DNA of 41,139 nucleotides from the NCBI GenBank assembly GCA_018714085.1, contig DVNY01000015.1, positions 1 to 41,139 of the forward strand, given 5' to 3'. The notes under the pieces are model-generated. The model worked only from the letters and a program-made list of their open reading frames with translations. It did not search any database and had not been told where the DNA came from. Origin of the DNA: Candidatus Caccomonas pullistercoris. Its GTDB lineage: Bacteria; Bacteroidota; Bacteroidia; Bacteroidales; Bacteroidaceae. How positions within the stretch are numbered: position 1 is the stretch's first letter; each line of letters starts with the position of its first letter. This document shows, one piece after another, positions 22,683 through 30,949 of the stretch. The position numbers and the translations under genes are program-made.

Positions 22683-24143
22683 ATGAAACGGTCACTCTGC
22701 CTATGGGCCTGCCTGCTGATGTTGTCGGGTGCGGTCTCGTGCATGGACGATGAGGAGTTCAGCACGTCGCCTTCCGACCGGCTGGTTTTCTCGACCGACA
22801 CGGTTGCTTTTGACACGGTCATCAGCGGCGCGCCGACAAACACGCGGACGTTCATGGTTTACAATCATGGCGAAAAAGCCCTGCGCGTCAGTCGTGCCTA
22901 CCTTGGCCGCGGTGCAGATTCTCCGTTCCGCGTCAACGTCGACGGCACGTTGCTCGACGGCGGGCAAGCTGGCGATTTTGAGATTTATGCCCGCGACAGC
23001 ATCCGGGTGTTCCTCGAAATGACGGCGCCCGTGAACGACAGCGACAAGCCCGTGGCGGTCGAAGACGACCTCATGTTCCAGCTCGAAAGCGGCCAGACGC
23101 AATCCGTGCATCTCGTCGCTTATGGGCAGGACGTCATCGTGATGCGCGGGCAGGTATTCGCGTCCGACACGACGCTGTCAGCCCGGAGGCCCTATCAGGT
23201 GTTGGACAGCCTTGTCGTGGCCGAAGGCGCCACGCTGACCCTTTCCGCCGGCACACGTCTGCTCTTTCATCCCGACGCCAGCCTGATTGTCCGTGGAACA
23301 GTACGGGCAGAAGGGGTGTTGGGCGACGAAGTGATGATGCGAGGCGACCGCATGGGCAACATGTTCACCAACCAGCCATACGACCTCATTCCCGGGCAGT
23401 GGGGTGGCATTGTCCTGACAGGCACGAGCTACGGCAACCTCTTCCGTTACTGCGACATCCACAGCGGCAGCTTCGGCGTGCGCTGCGACTCGTCGGACGT
23501 CAACCGCGAGAAAGTGCGGATCGAGAACAGCGTGCTCCACAACATGCAAGGCGACGTCTTTTCAGCCACGTCGTCAAACGTTTTCGTCGGCAATTCGCAA
23601 CTGACCAACGCCGGTGGAAACTGCGTCACACTTTTGGGTGGCCGCAGCCGTTTCGTCCATTGCACCATTGCTAACTTTTACGCTTTTGCCGGTGGACGCG
23701 GCGTCGCCTTGGCCTATTCCAACACAGCCGGCGCAGCCGACTATCCCCTCCATCAGGCCGATTTCATCAACTGCCTGATCACAGGTTACGGCGACGACGA
23801 AATCATGGGCACATCGAAAGATGACGCCCAGACCGTTGCTTTTAATTACTATTTCAGCCATTGTCTGCTTAACACGCCCGAGTTTGTCGACGAGCGCGTT
23901 GAGGCGTGCTTATGGGACAACGATGAGGCTGATGTCTGCCGTGAGCAGAATTTCAGCCCTCCCTTTGACCTCAGCAGCCTCAGCTTCACGTTCACCCTCG
24001 ACAGCCTCTCGCAGGCAAGGGGGCATGCCGACACCGTCGCCAGCCGCCAATACTATCCCGCCGACCGTCTTGGCCGCGACCGCTTGGCCGGCGGGCGGGC
24101 AGACATCGGCTGCTATCAGTTCATCCCTCACAACGAACCCTGA
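22683..24143 (+). CDS. putative surface lipoprotein with right-handed parallel beta-helix
   Basis: 486 residues from the ATG at 22683, chosen because it gives a lipoprotein signal (AVSC, Cys20) followed by acidic residues (MDDEE), a feature that favours surface export in Bacteroidetes. An Ig-like/choice-of-anchor domain seems present at about 40-160 (VFSTDTVAFDTVISGAPTN, FMVYNHGEKALRVSRAYLG). Residues about 165-420 show beta-helix rungs (VVAEGATLTLSAGTRLLF, GTVRAEGVLGDEVMMRG, VRIENSVLHNMQGD, VFVGNSQLTNAGGN). The C-terminus DIGCYQF is a common ending for such proteins. No catalytic residues are recognised. Its stop overlaps the dnaB start (TGATG). Confidence 0.85.
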   Translation: MKRSLCLWACLLMLSGAVSCMDDEEFSTSPSDRLVFSTDTVAFDTVISGAPTNTRTFMVYNHGEKALRVSRAYLGRGADSPFRVNVDGTLLDGGQAGDFEIYARDSIRVFLEMTAPVNDSDKPVAVEDDLMFQLESGQTQSVHLVAYGQDVIVMRGQVFASDTTLSARRPYQVLDSLVVAEGATLTLSAGTRLLFHPDASLIVRGTVRAEGVLGDEVMMRGDRMGNMFTNQPYDLIPGQWGGIVLTGTSYGNLFRYCDIHSGSFGVRCDSSDVNREKVRIENSVLHNMQGDVFSATSSNVFVGNSQLTNAGGNCVTLLGGRSRFVHCTIANFYAFAGGRGVALAYSNTAGAADYPLHQADFINCLITGYGDDEIMGTSKDDAQTVAFNYYFSHCLLNTPEFVDERVEACLWDNDEADVCREQNFSPPFDLSSLSFTFTLDSLSQARGHADTVASRQYYPADRLGRDRLAGGRADIGCYQFIPHNEP

Positions 24144-25675
24144 TGCCCACACCGACCCAAAGGAACAAATCCGAATACAAGAAACTGCAGCCAGAAGACC
24201 TGGGACATCTGCAACCCCAAGCGCCCGACATTGAAAAAGCCGTGCTTGGCGCTCTCATGATTGAGAAGGACGCCTATGCCAAGGTCTGCGAACTCCTCCG
24301 CCCTGAGAGTTTCTACGAACACCGTCACCAACTCATCTACGAAGCCATCCAGCAGCTCAGCATTGAGGACAAGCCCGTCGACATCCTCACCGTGACCGAA
24401 CAGCTCCGCGCTGGCGGCCACTTGGAGGAAGCTGGCGGTCCTTTCTATGTCACCCAGTTGAGCGGCCTCGTAGCCACGGCGGCCCACATCGAGTATCACG
24501 CGAACATCATCGCCCAGAAGCATCTCGCCCGCGAACTCATTACATACGCGAGCGGCATCCAGACCAAAGCCTTCGACACCACGCAGGACGTCGACGAGCT
24601 TATGCAGGAAGCCGAGGGCAAGCTATTCGCCCTCTCGCAGCACAACATGAAACGGGACTACACCCAGATTGACCCCGTCATCGGCGAAGCCTACAACATG
24701 CTCCAAAAAGCCGCAGCCCGTAGCGATGGCTTGAGCGGCATAGCCAGCGGCTTCAAAGAGCTCGACAGCATCACCGGCGGATGGCAGCAGCCCGACCTCG
24801 TCATCATTGCCGCCCGTCCCGCCATGGGGAAGACCGCCTTCGCCCTGAGCATGGCCAAGCACATCGCCATAGACCAGAAGATCCCCTTGGCCTTCTTCTC
24901 GCTCGAAATGTCGAACGTGCAGCTCGTCAACCGCCTCATCTCAAACGTATGTGAGATCAAGAGCGACCAGATCAAGAGCGGACAGCTCAAACCATACGAG
25001 TGGGGACAACTCGACTATAAGATTAAAGACATGATTGGCGCCCCGCTCTACGTCGACGACACCCCGTCGCTCTCCGTCTTCGAGTTGAGATCGAAAGCCC
25101 GCCGGCTTGTGCGCGAGCGCGGCGTGAAGATTATCATGGTCGACTACCTGCAACTCATGAACGCCTCGGGCACGCGTTTTGGCAGCCGTCAGGAAGAAGT
25201 CTCCACCATCAGCCGCTCGCTCAAAGGCCTGGCCAAGGAACTCGAAATCCCAATCCTTGCGTTGAGCCAGCTCAACCGTGGAGTCGAAGGCCGTGAGGGC
25301 GACGACAAACGGCCGCAGCTGAGCGACCTGCGCGAGTCGGGCGCCATCGAGCAAGACGCCGACATCGTCCTGCTTATCCACCGGCCTGAATACTACCACA
25401 TCTACGCCGACAAGAACGGGCGCGACCTCCGCGGCAAGGCCGAGATCATCATAGCCAAGCACCGTAACGGTGCTGTGGGCAACCGGCTGCTCACCTTCAA
25501 GGGCGAGTTCACCCGGTTCCAAGACCCCGACGAAGACACCGTCAGGGCTTTCGCGTCTCCTTCCGGCGACGGAGCCGGAGCGCCCGCCGGGGGCAGTTTC
25601 ATCGACATCGACGCCGCTCCCCCAGCCGGCTCCCCCTTCGACGGGCTTCCCCCGGGAGGCGAACCGCCCTTCTGA
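24143..25675 (+). CDS. dnaB: replicative DNA helicase
   Basis: 510 residues. The N-terminal helical domain (about 24-130, PQAPDIEKAVLGALMIEKDA) and linker lead to the RecA-like motor. Walker A is ARPAMGKTAF (Lys230), followed by FFSLEMSNVQLVNRL (H1a), Walker B IIMVDYLQLM, the H3 segment LALSQLNRGVEGR and DLRESGAIEQDADIVLLIHR. The last 40 residues are a Gly/Pro/Ala-rich acidic tail (GAPAGGSF, PPAGSPFDGLPPGGEPPF), unstructured and perhaps an interaction tail. The ATG overlaps the previous stop by one base, so translation is probably coupled. Confidence 0.97.
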   Translation: MPTPTQRNKSEYKKLQPEDLGHLQPQAPDIEKAVLGALMIEKDAYAKVCELLRPESFYEHRHQLIYEAIQQLSIEDKPVDILTVTEQLRAGGHLEEAGGPFYVTQLSGLVATAAHIEYHANIIAQKHLARELITYASGIQTKAFDTTQDVDELMQEAEGKLFALSQHNMKRDYTQIDPVIGEAYNMLQKAAARSDGLSGIASGFKELDSITGGWQQPDLVIIAARPAMGKTAFALSMAKHIAIDQKIPLAFFSLEMSNVQLVNRLISNVCEIKSDQIKSGQLKPYEWGQLDYKIKDMIGAPLYVDDTPSLSVFELRSKARRLVRERGVKIIMVDYLQLMNASGTRFGSRQEEVSTISRSLKGLAKELEIPILALSQLNRGVEGREGDDKRPQLSDLRESGAIEQDADIVLLIHRPEYYHIYADKNGRDLRGKAEIIIAKHRNGAVGNRLLTFKGEFTRFQDPDEDTVRAFASPSGDGAGAPAGGSFIDIDAAPPAGSPFDGLPPGGEPPF

Positions 25676-25827
25676 GCAGCCGCCATCCTCCCGGAGTCTT
25701 ACGTGGGCGAATAGAGAACAAGAAGAGTCCAGCCCGAGAAGGGGCAAGCGTAACCGGCATGAAAGCTGTGCCTTGCATGCACGGAGCAACTGCCAGCGCG
25801 AACCGCAACACACAAGCCGGCCGACTG

Positions 25828-25870
25828 CGAAACGAGCCGCCTCCCTTGAAATCGGGGGCGGCTCGTTTCG
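25828..25870. terminator. bidirectional hairpin between convergent dnaB and araC-type genes
   Basis: A perfect 14-bp inverted repeat CGAAACGAGCCGCC (25828-25841) / GGCGGCTCGTTTCG (25857-25870) with a 15-nt loop, 8 bp before the AraC gene's 3' end. The T tract is short on either strand. Confidence 0.75.
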
Positions 25871-25877
25871 TGGTGCC

Positions 25878-26786
25878 TCAGTTCGCTCCTGTTTCCCTCA
25901 TCCTGTATTCGCCCGGCGTGAGGCCGGTTTTTTTCTTGAAGATGCGGTTGAGGTGTTGCGGATATTGGAACCCGAGTTCATAGGCTATTTGGCTCACGGT
26001 CTTGCTGCTGCCGGCCATCAGTTCTTTGGCCCTGTCGATGACCCTGCCCTGTATGAGATCTTGTGCCGTTCGGCCGGTCTCTTTTTTGATCAGGTCGCCG
26101 AAGTAGTTGGGTGAGAGGAACACGCGCTGGGCGAAGTATTTCACCGTGGGCAATCCCTCGGTCCGGGGAAGCCCGGCGGTGAAGTAGTCGTCCATGAGTG
26201 CCTCGAACCTTGCCAGCACGTCGCGGTTGGCAGCCTCGCGCGTGACGAACTGCCGTTCGTAGAAACGCATGCAGTAGTCCAGAAGCAGTTGGATGCTCCG
26301 CGTGATGAGGCGCCGGCTCAGGCGGTCGGCGGGATGGTCGAGCTCGATGGCTATCTTGTCGAGACAGTCTTGCAGGATGTGGCGTTCGTCTTCGGAGAGA
26401 TGGAGAGCCTCGTTCGACGAGTAGGAGAAAAAGGAGTATGACTTGATCTCCTGTCCCAGCGAAGTGCCCTTGATGAGGTCGGGATGGAAGAGCAGTCCGA
26501 GCCCCGTGGGGCGTGTCGTGTCGGTCATTTTCACGCTGGCCACCTGTCCCGGGGCGAAGCTCACGACGGTGCCTTCGTCGTAGTCGTAGGTCTGGCGGCC
26601 GTAGCGTATGTCGCCGCATTTCGTGTCTTTGAGGAAGAGGGCATAAATGCCGTAGTTGAACGTGAAACTCGGCTGGGCGGGGGTGGCCTTGCGCAGGTCT
26701 ACAACGCTCGCCAAGGGATGCCGGGTTTCGAGCCCGAAGAAGCGGTTGTACGTGTCGACGGAATCGATGTGGATGATGTCTGTCAT
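25878..26786 (-). CDS. AraC-family transcriptional regulator
   Basis: 302 residues. The N-terminal half (about 1-165) is a cupin-like sensor domain with typical text (FNYGIYALFLKDTKCGDIRYG, YDEGTVVSFAPGQV, GLGLLFHPDLI). The C-terminal AraC/XylS DNA-binding domain (about 200-300) has two helix-turn-helix motifs: TVKYFAQRVFLSPNYFGDLIK and KTVSQIAYELGFQYPQHLNRIFKKKTGLTP. It is divergent from the acetyltransferase gene, which is its most likely target besides itself. The inducer is unknown. Confidence 0.94.
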   Translation of the reverse strand: MTDIIHIDSVDTYNRFFGLETRHPLASVVDLRKATPAQPSFTFNYGIYALFLKDTKCGDIRYGRQTYDYDEGTVVSFAPGQVASVKMTDTTRPTGLGLLFHPDLIKGTSLGQEIKSYSFFSYSSNEALHLSEDERHILQDCLDKIAIELDHPADRLSRRLITRSIQLLLDYCMRFYERQFVTREAANRDVLARFEALMDDYFTAGLPRTEGLPTVKYFAQRVFLSPNYFGDLIKKETGRTAQDLIQGRVIDRAKELMAGSSKTVSQIAYELGFQYPQHLNRIFKKKTGLTPGEYRMRETGAN

Positions 26787-26971
26787 AGGGGTTGGTCTTA
26801 CTTTGCGCGAATATACACATTAAATAAATAAGGCGCGACGGGAAGTCGCCGTAAACCGTAAAAAAGTTACAAACTTCTGTAATCCGTCTACTCTGCGGAG
26901 CTTCCGGCTTGCCTATTTTTGCAGCCGCCAGGCGGAATATTCCCGGCATACTGTTGAAATCCACTAAGACA
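26787..26971. promoter_or_regulatory. divergent promoter region of the AraC regulator and acetyltransferase genes
   Basis: The minus strand has a near-consensus -7 box TATATTCG (26808-26815) for the regulator. The plus strand has TATTTTTG (26914-26921), a full match, 51 bp before the acetyltransferase ATG. Between them is an AT-rich stretch with TTAC/GTAA half sites (about 26855-26885) that could bind the AraC protein. No operator is proven. Confidence 0.55.
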
Positions 26972-27535
26972 ATGACACTTGATTCTTTCTTGAACTGCGT
27001 AACTGAGGGCGAAGCGCTTGACTCGCCCGAAATCCACGAGCTGATGGACCGCATGGCTGATGAAGCCCGCAAGGTGACCATGAGGCTCAACCGCGAATAC
27101 CATACGCCGGACGAGGTGCGGGCGCTGATGGCAGAACTGACGGGACGTCCCGTTCCGCAGACGTTGCGTGTCTTCCCGCCGCTTTATTCCGATTTCGGGA
27201 AGAACATCCACTTCGGCGAGGATGTTTTCATCAACGCCGGTTGCCACTTTCAGGATCATGGGGGTGTTTATCTCGGCGACGGATGCCAAGTGGGGCACAA
27301 CGTAGTCTTTGCGACGCTCAATCACGGACTTGCTCCCGAAATGCGTGCCCATACCTACCCTGCTCCTGTCAGGCTGGGACGTGGCGTGTGGGTCGGCTCG
27401 GGAGCCATCCTCTTGTCCGGTGTGACAGTGGGCGACTATGCCGTCATCGGCGCCGGGGCTGTGGTGACCAAGGATGTGCCGCCTCGCACCGTCGTGGCCG
27501 GCGTTCCGGCACGCGTCGTCCGTCACATCGACTGA
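26972..27535 (+). CDS. hexapeptide-repeat acetyltransferase (maltose/galactoside O-acetyltransferase-like)
   Basis: 187 residues from the ATG at 26972; earlier in-frame codons would start inside the promoter. Left-handed beta-helix of the LacA/Maa/NodL group: FGKNIHFGEDVFINAGCHFQD, VYLGDGCQVGHNVVF, the active-site stretch ATLNHGL with the likely catalytic His, WVGSGAILLSGVTVGDYAVIG and the closing VTKDVPPRTVVAGVPARVV. The N-terminus is less like Maa than usual. It probably acetylates a sugar or small hydroxyl compound from acetyl-CoA. Regulation by the divergent AraC protein is likely. Confidence 0.88.
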   Translation: MTLDSFLNCVTEGEALDSPEIHELMDRMADEARKVTMRLNREYHTPDEVRALMAELTGRPVPQTLRVFPPLYSDFGKNIHFGEDVFINAGCHFQDHGGVYLGDGCQVGHNVVFATLNHGLAPEMRAHTYPAPVRLGRGVWVGSGAILLSGVTVGDYAVIGAGAVVTKDVPPRTVVAGVPARVVRHID

Positions 27536-27596
27536 CCTATCGGCCGTTTGGTTTTCGTCGCACACCAGCTATCGCGACGTCTATCCCTTTTTATGC

Positions 27597-27651
27597 AGAC
27601 TGCAGTAGTGACAGGAAAAACGGTCACTACTGCAGTCTTTTCTGTCACTGC
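27597..27651. repeat. dispersed palindrome copy B
   Basis: A 16-bp perfect inverted repeat (27597-27612 with 27623-27638, AGACTGCAGTAGTGAC / GTCACTACTGCAGTCT) with loop AGGAAAAACG. The core TGACAGGAAAAACGGTCA (27609-27626) is identical to copy D. A flanking TTTTCTGTCACTGC gives the alternative pairing seen in copy A. It lies 61 bp after the acetyltransferase stop and could terminate it. Confidence 0.7.
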
Positions 27652-27735
27652 GTTTGTTTTTTCCAGAAGCCGTGCCGGATTTCGCTTGCGGCATGAAAAA
27701 TAGGCCGACTCTGCGTCCGCAATCGGAGAAAATCG

Positions 27736-27743
27736 TAACTTTG
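27736..27743 (+). promoter_or_regulatory. -7 box for the tsaB-rseP operon
   Basis: TAACTTTG matches TAnnTTTG 66 bp before the tsaB ATG. It is the only good candidate in the 274-bp gap before this six-gene run. Confidence 0.6.
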
Positions 27744-27809
27744 TAGCCCGGTAACGTGTCGCCAATCCTGTCATACGTCGCCAAAACAAAGGAAAGCCCA
27801 TTTAGACCC

Positions 27810-28511
27810 ATGTCTTGCATCCTCCATATCGAAACGTCGACGCAGGTGTGCTCCGTGGCCCTGAGCCAAGACGGCGCCTGCCTCTGTGAAGAAGTGAAAA
27901 CCGACGGTCCGTCGCACGCGGCCTGCCTTGCGGGGTTTGTCGACTCTGTCCTGTCGTTTGCCGACAGCCATGCCATCCCGCTTGACGCCGTGGCTGTCAG
28001 TTCGGGCCCCGGCTCGTACACGGGGCTGCGCATTGGCGTGTCGACGGCCAAGGGCATTTGCTACGGCCGCTCGGTGCCGCTCATCGCTGTCCCGACGCTC
28101 GAGTTGCTCTGTGTGCCCGTCCTGTTGCGCCACGACGATTTGCCCGACGATGCCTTGCTCTGTCCGATGATCGACGCACGGCGGATGGAGGTTTATAGCG
28201 CTTTCTACGACCGCTCGCTCCGCCCTTTCCGCGCTGTGGGAGCCGATGTGGTCGGTCCGGGCACGTACGGCGATATCCTCGATGTACGCCCGGTCTGGTT
28301 CTTCGGTAACGGTGCGGCCAAATGCAAGCCTGTTCTGGAACATCCGAATGCCCATTTCATCGATGGCATTGACCCGTTGGCGCGCTGCATGTTCCCTTTG
28401 GCGGAAAAAGCCATAGCGCTTGGGCGCTACGAAGACGTGGCCTATTTCGAGCCGTTCTACCTCAAACAATTCGTCACTACCCAACCAAAAGACATACTGC
28501 ATGGATTATAA
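27810..28511 (+). CDS. tsaB: tRNA threonylcarbamoyladenosine biosynthesis protein TsaB
   Basis: 233 residues from the ATG at 27810, which puts the conserved strand ILHIETSTQVCSVALS at the N-terminus. The ASKHA-fold signature VSSGPGSYTGLRIGVSTAKGIC is at about residues 66-87, and MIDARRMEVYSAFY is a TsaB hallmark. TsaB has lost the catalytic metal site and scaffolds TsaD in making the t6A37 base of ANN-decoding tRNAs. Its last 11 bases overlap the start of the DUF4290 gene. Confidence 0.94.
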   Translation: MSCILHIETSTQVCSVALSQDGACLCEEVKTDGPSHAACLAGFVDSVLSFADSHAIPLDAVAVSSGPGSYTGLRIGVSTAKGICYGRSVPLIAVPTLELLCVPVLLRHDDLPDDALLCPMIDARRMEVYSAFYDRSLRPFRAVGADVVGPGTYGDILDVRPVWFFGNGAAKCKPVLEHPNAHFIDGIDPLARCMFPLAEKAIALGRYEDVAYFEPFYLKQFVTTQPKDILHGL

Positions 28512-29088
28512 TACCCAACGCCCCAAGCTTTTGCTTCCAGAATATGGCCGGATCGTCCAAGAGATGGTTGATTATGCCCGGACCTTGCCCGAGAAAGCGC
28601 AAAGGCAGGCCTGCGCCGAGACCATCGTCAGCGTAATGGCCAGTTTCGCTCCCGGGCGCCGCCAACAGCCCGACTTCTGGCACAAGCTTTGGGACCACCT
28701 CGCCCTGATGGCCGACTACGAGCTCGACATTGATTATCCCTATGAAATCGTCCGCCGGACGGATCAGGCCAAGCCTGCGCGGCTGCCTTATCCGCAGACC
28801 CGCATCCGCTACCGTCACTACGGCCACCTGATCGAAGAGCTGACAAGGAAACTCAAAGAGATGCCCGAGGGCGAAGAACGCAGCCAGCTGGCGTGGCTCG
28901 TGGCCGGACAGATGCGCCGCAGCCTGAACGATTGGAACAAGGACGCCCTCAGCGACCGCAAGGTAGCCGCTGACTTGGCCGCCTACACCGACGGCACAGT
29001 GAGGCTCACCGCAGACGAATTGTCGGCGACGGGAGCTGGGATGGCTCGCCGCGTGAGCCGCGCACGGCGTAACCGTCGTAATTTCTAA
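28501..29088 (+). CDS. DUF4290 domain-containing protein
   Basis: 195 residues from the ATG at 28501. The N-terminal stretch MDYNTQRPKLLLPEYGRIVQ, the predicted helices MVDYARTLPEKAQRQACAETIVSVM and the segment DFWHKLWDHLALMADYELDIDYPY are the features I associate with DUF4290, a Bacteroidetes family found beside murA and rimM. The tail is basic (RRVSRARRNRRNF), suggesting contact with nucleic acid or ribosome. It overlaps tsaB by 11 bp and precedes murA by 14 bp. The function is unknown. Confidence 0.87.
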   Translation: MDYNTQRPKLLLPEYGRIVQEMVDYARTLPEKAQRQACAETIVSVMASFAPGRRQQPDFWHKLWDHLALMADYELDIDYPYEIVRRTDQAKPARLPYPQTRIRYRHYGHLIEELTRKLKEMPEGEERSQLAWLVAGQMRRSLNDWNKDALSDRKVAADLAAYTDGTVRLTADELSATGAGMARRVSRARRNRRNF

Positions 29089-29102
29089 CCAGACAGACCG
29101 AT

Positions 29103-30410
29103 ATGGCGTCGTTCTTGATTGAAGGCGGTCATGCGTTGACCGGAAGCATCACCCCGCAGGGCGCGAAAAACGAAGCCCTGCAAGTGATTTGTGCCACGCT
29201 TCTGACGTCCGAAAAGGTGCGTATCGCTGGCGTGCCTGACATCCTCGACGTGAACAATCTCATACAACTCTTGCGCGACATCGGCGTCAAGGTGACCCGG
29301 CTCAGCCCGACGGATTATGAGTTCCAAGCCGACGAGGTCAATCCGGACTACCTTCAAAGCGAGGAGTTCCTGACCCGGTGCACTTCGCTGCGCGGCAGCA
29401 TCCTCCTGATGGGACCCTTGCTGGCGCGCTTCGGCCGCGCGGTCGTGGCGCAGCCCGGTGGCGACAAGATCGGGCGTCGCCGGCTCGACACGCACTTCTA
29501 CGGTCTTGAACAACTCGGCGCCCGGTTCGCCTACGACGCCGGACGCGAACTTTTCACCATCACGGCTGAAAAACTCAAAGGCACCTACATGCTGCTTGAT
29601 GAGGCTTCAATCACCGGCACAGCCAACATCATCATGGCAGCCGTGCTGGCCGAGGGGACAACCGTCGTCTATAACGCGGCGTGCGAACCCTACATCCAGC
29701 AGCTATGCCGCCTGCTGACAGCCATGGGAGCGAAGATTGACGGCATCGCCTCGAACAGGCTCACCATTGAAGGAGTCGGTTCCCTGCGTGGTGCTGCGCA
29801 CACCATCCTTCCGGACATGATCGAAGTGGGCAGTTTCATCGGAATGGCTGCCATGGTGGGCGGAGGCCTCACAATAAAGAATGTGGCCTACGACGAACTG
29901 GGCATCATCCCCGAAGCCTTCCGTCGCCTTGGTGTCCGGCTCGAAAGACAGGCTGACGATATATACATACCCGCCCAGGAGCACTATTGCATCGAGACAT
30001 TCATCGACGGTTCGTTCATGACGGTGGCCGACGCGCCCTGGCCGGGGCTCACGCCAGACCTCATCAGCGTGCTCATCGTCGTGGCGACGCAAGCGTGCGG
30101 TTCTGTCCTGTTCCACCAAAAAATGTTTGAGAGCCGACTTTTCTTTGTCGACAAACTTATAGAAATGGGCGCCCAGATCATTCTTTGCGATCCCCATCGC
30201 GCCGTGGTCGTCGGTCATGACCGGAAGATCAAGCTGCGCGCCCGCCGCATGGTCTCGCCCGACATACGTGCGGGGATAGCCATGCTGATCGCCGCAATGA
30301 GCGCCGAAGGCACGAGCCGCATTGACAATGTGGAGCAGATAGACCGCGGATACGAGCGCATCGAAGACCGTCTCAATGCGCTCGGAGCCAAGATTACCCG
30401 TATCTTATGA
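29103..30410 (+). CDS. murA: UDP-N-acetylglucosamine 1-carboxyvinyltransferase with Asp in place of the catalytic Cys
   Basis: 435 residues. The EPSP-synthase-like fold is evident from GGHALTGSITPQGAKNEALQ, the loop QPGGDKIGRRRLDTHF, LLDEASITGTANIIMAAVLAEG and the C-terminal DIRAGIAMLIAAM. It transfers enolpyruvate from PEP to UDP-GlcNAc, the first committed step of peptidoglycan synthesis. The residue aligned with E. coli Cys115 is Asp121 (PGGDKIG instead of PGGCxIG). This is known from mycobacteria, Chlamydia and Borrelia to spare activity but block fosfomycin, and I believe it is general in Bacteroidetes. The stop overlaps the rimM start as ATGA. Confidence 0.95.
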   Translation: MASFLIEGGHALTGSITPQGAKNEALQVICATLLTSEKVRIAGVPDILDVNNLIQLLRDIGVKVTRLSPTDYEFQADEVNPDYLQSEEFLTRCTSLRGSILLMGPLLARFGRAVVAQPGGDKIGRRRLDTHFYGLEQLGARFAYDAGRELFTITAEKLKGTYMLLDEASITGTANIIMAAVLAEGTTVVYNAACEPYIQQLCRLLTAMGAKIDGIASNRLTIEGVGSLRGAAHTILPDMIEVGSFIGMAAMVGGGLTIKNVAYDELGIIPEAFRRLGVRLERQADDIYIPAQEHYCIETFIDGSFMTVADAPWPGLTPDLISVLIVVATQACGSVLFHQKMFESRLFFVDKLIEMGAQIILCDPHRAVVVGHDRKIKLRARRMVSPDIRAGIAMLIAAMSAEGTSRIDNVEQIDRGYERIEDRLNALGAKITRIL

Positions 30411-30934
30411 TAAAGGACGAAGACGTTATTTTCATTGGCCGCATCACCAAAGCGCGCGGATTGATGGGCGAAGTGGAGTTCGAATTCACGGACGACGTGT
30501 TCGACGATGGTTCGGCCGCTTATTTCGTCTGCGATTGTGACGGGATCCTCGTCCCTTTCTTTTGGGAGGAGTACCGTTTCAAAAATCACACGACGGCCAT
30601 CGTGAAGTTCGAGCACGTCGACAGTGAGCAACAAGCCCGGCGGATGGTCGGTTCAAAAGTCTTTTACCCCAAGTCGGCCCTGCCAGACGATGTGGCCAGA
30701 ACGCCGACAAGTTGGAAGCACTTTGTGGGCTACATTGTGCTTGACGCTTTGCGCCATCCTGTCGGGACGGTGAAAGAAGTCGACGAACGGTCGGCCAACA
30801 TCCTCTTTACCCTCGAAAGGCCAGACGGCAGCGAGTTGCTCATCCCGGTCCACGAGGATTTAATTCACGACTACGATGCGCGTGAGCGTGTGCTCGTCAT
30901 CGAAATTCCCGACGGCCTGTTGGCCTTAAATTAG
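30407..30934 (+). CDS. rimM: ribosome maturation factor RimM
   Basis: 175 residues. The N-terminal RimM barrel begins VIFIGRITKARGLMGEVEFEFTDD, and the PRC-barrel follows after about residue 100 (HFVGYIVLDALRHPVGTVKEVDERSANILFTLERPDGSELLIPVHEDLI). It assists 30S subunit assembly near the 16S head with S19. The 4-base ATGA overlap with murA implies translational coupling, and dxr follows after 15 bp. Confidence 0.95.
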   Translation: MIKDEDVIFIGRITKARGLMGEVEFEFTDDVFDDGSAAYFVCDCDGILVPFFWEEYRFKNHTTAIVKFEHVDSEQQARRMVGSKVFYPKSALPDDVARTPTSWKHFVGYIVLDALRHPVGTVKEVDERSANILFTLERPDGSELLIPVHEDLIHDYDARERVLVIEIPDGLLALN

Positions 30935-30949
30935 CCCTTACCCCGATTT

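Noticed and set aside
26000-27090. 370-codon minus-strand frame spanning the AraC gene and its upstream region
   Set aside because: It is an alternate frame of the AraC gene, full of Arg/Pro/His, and crosses the divergent promoter region. The AraC reading has two clear helix-turn-helix motifs.
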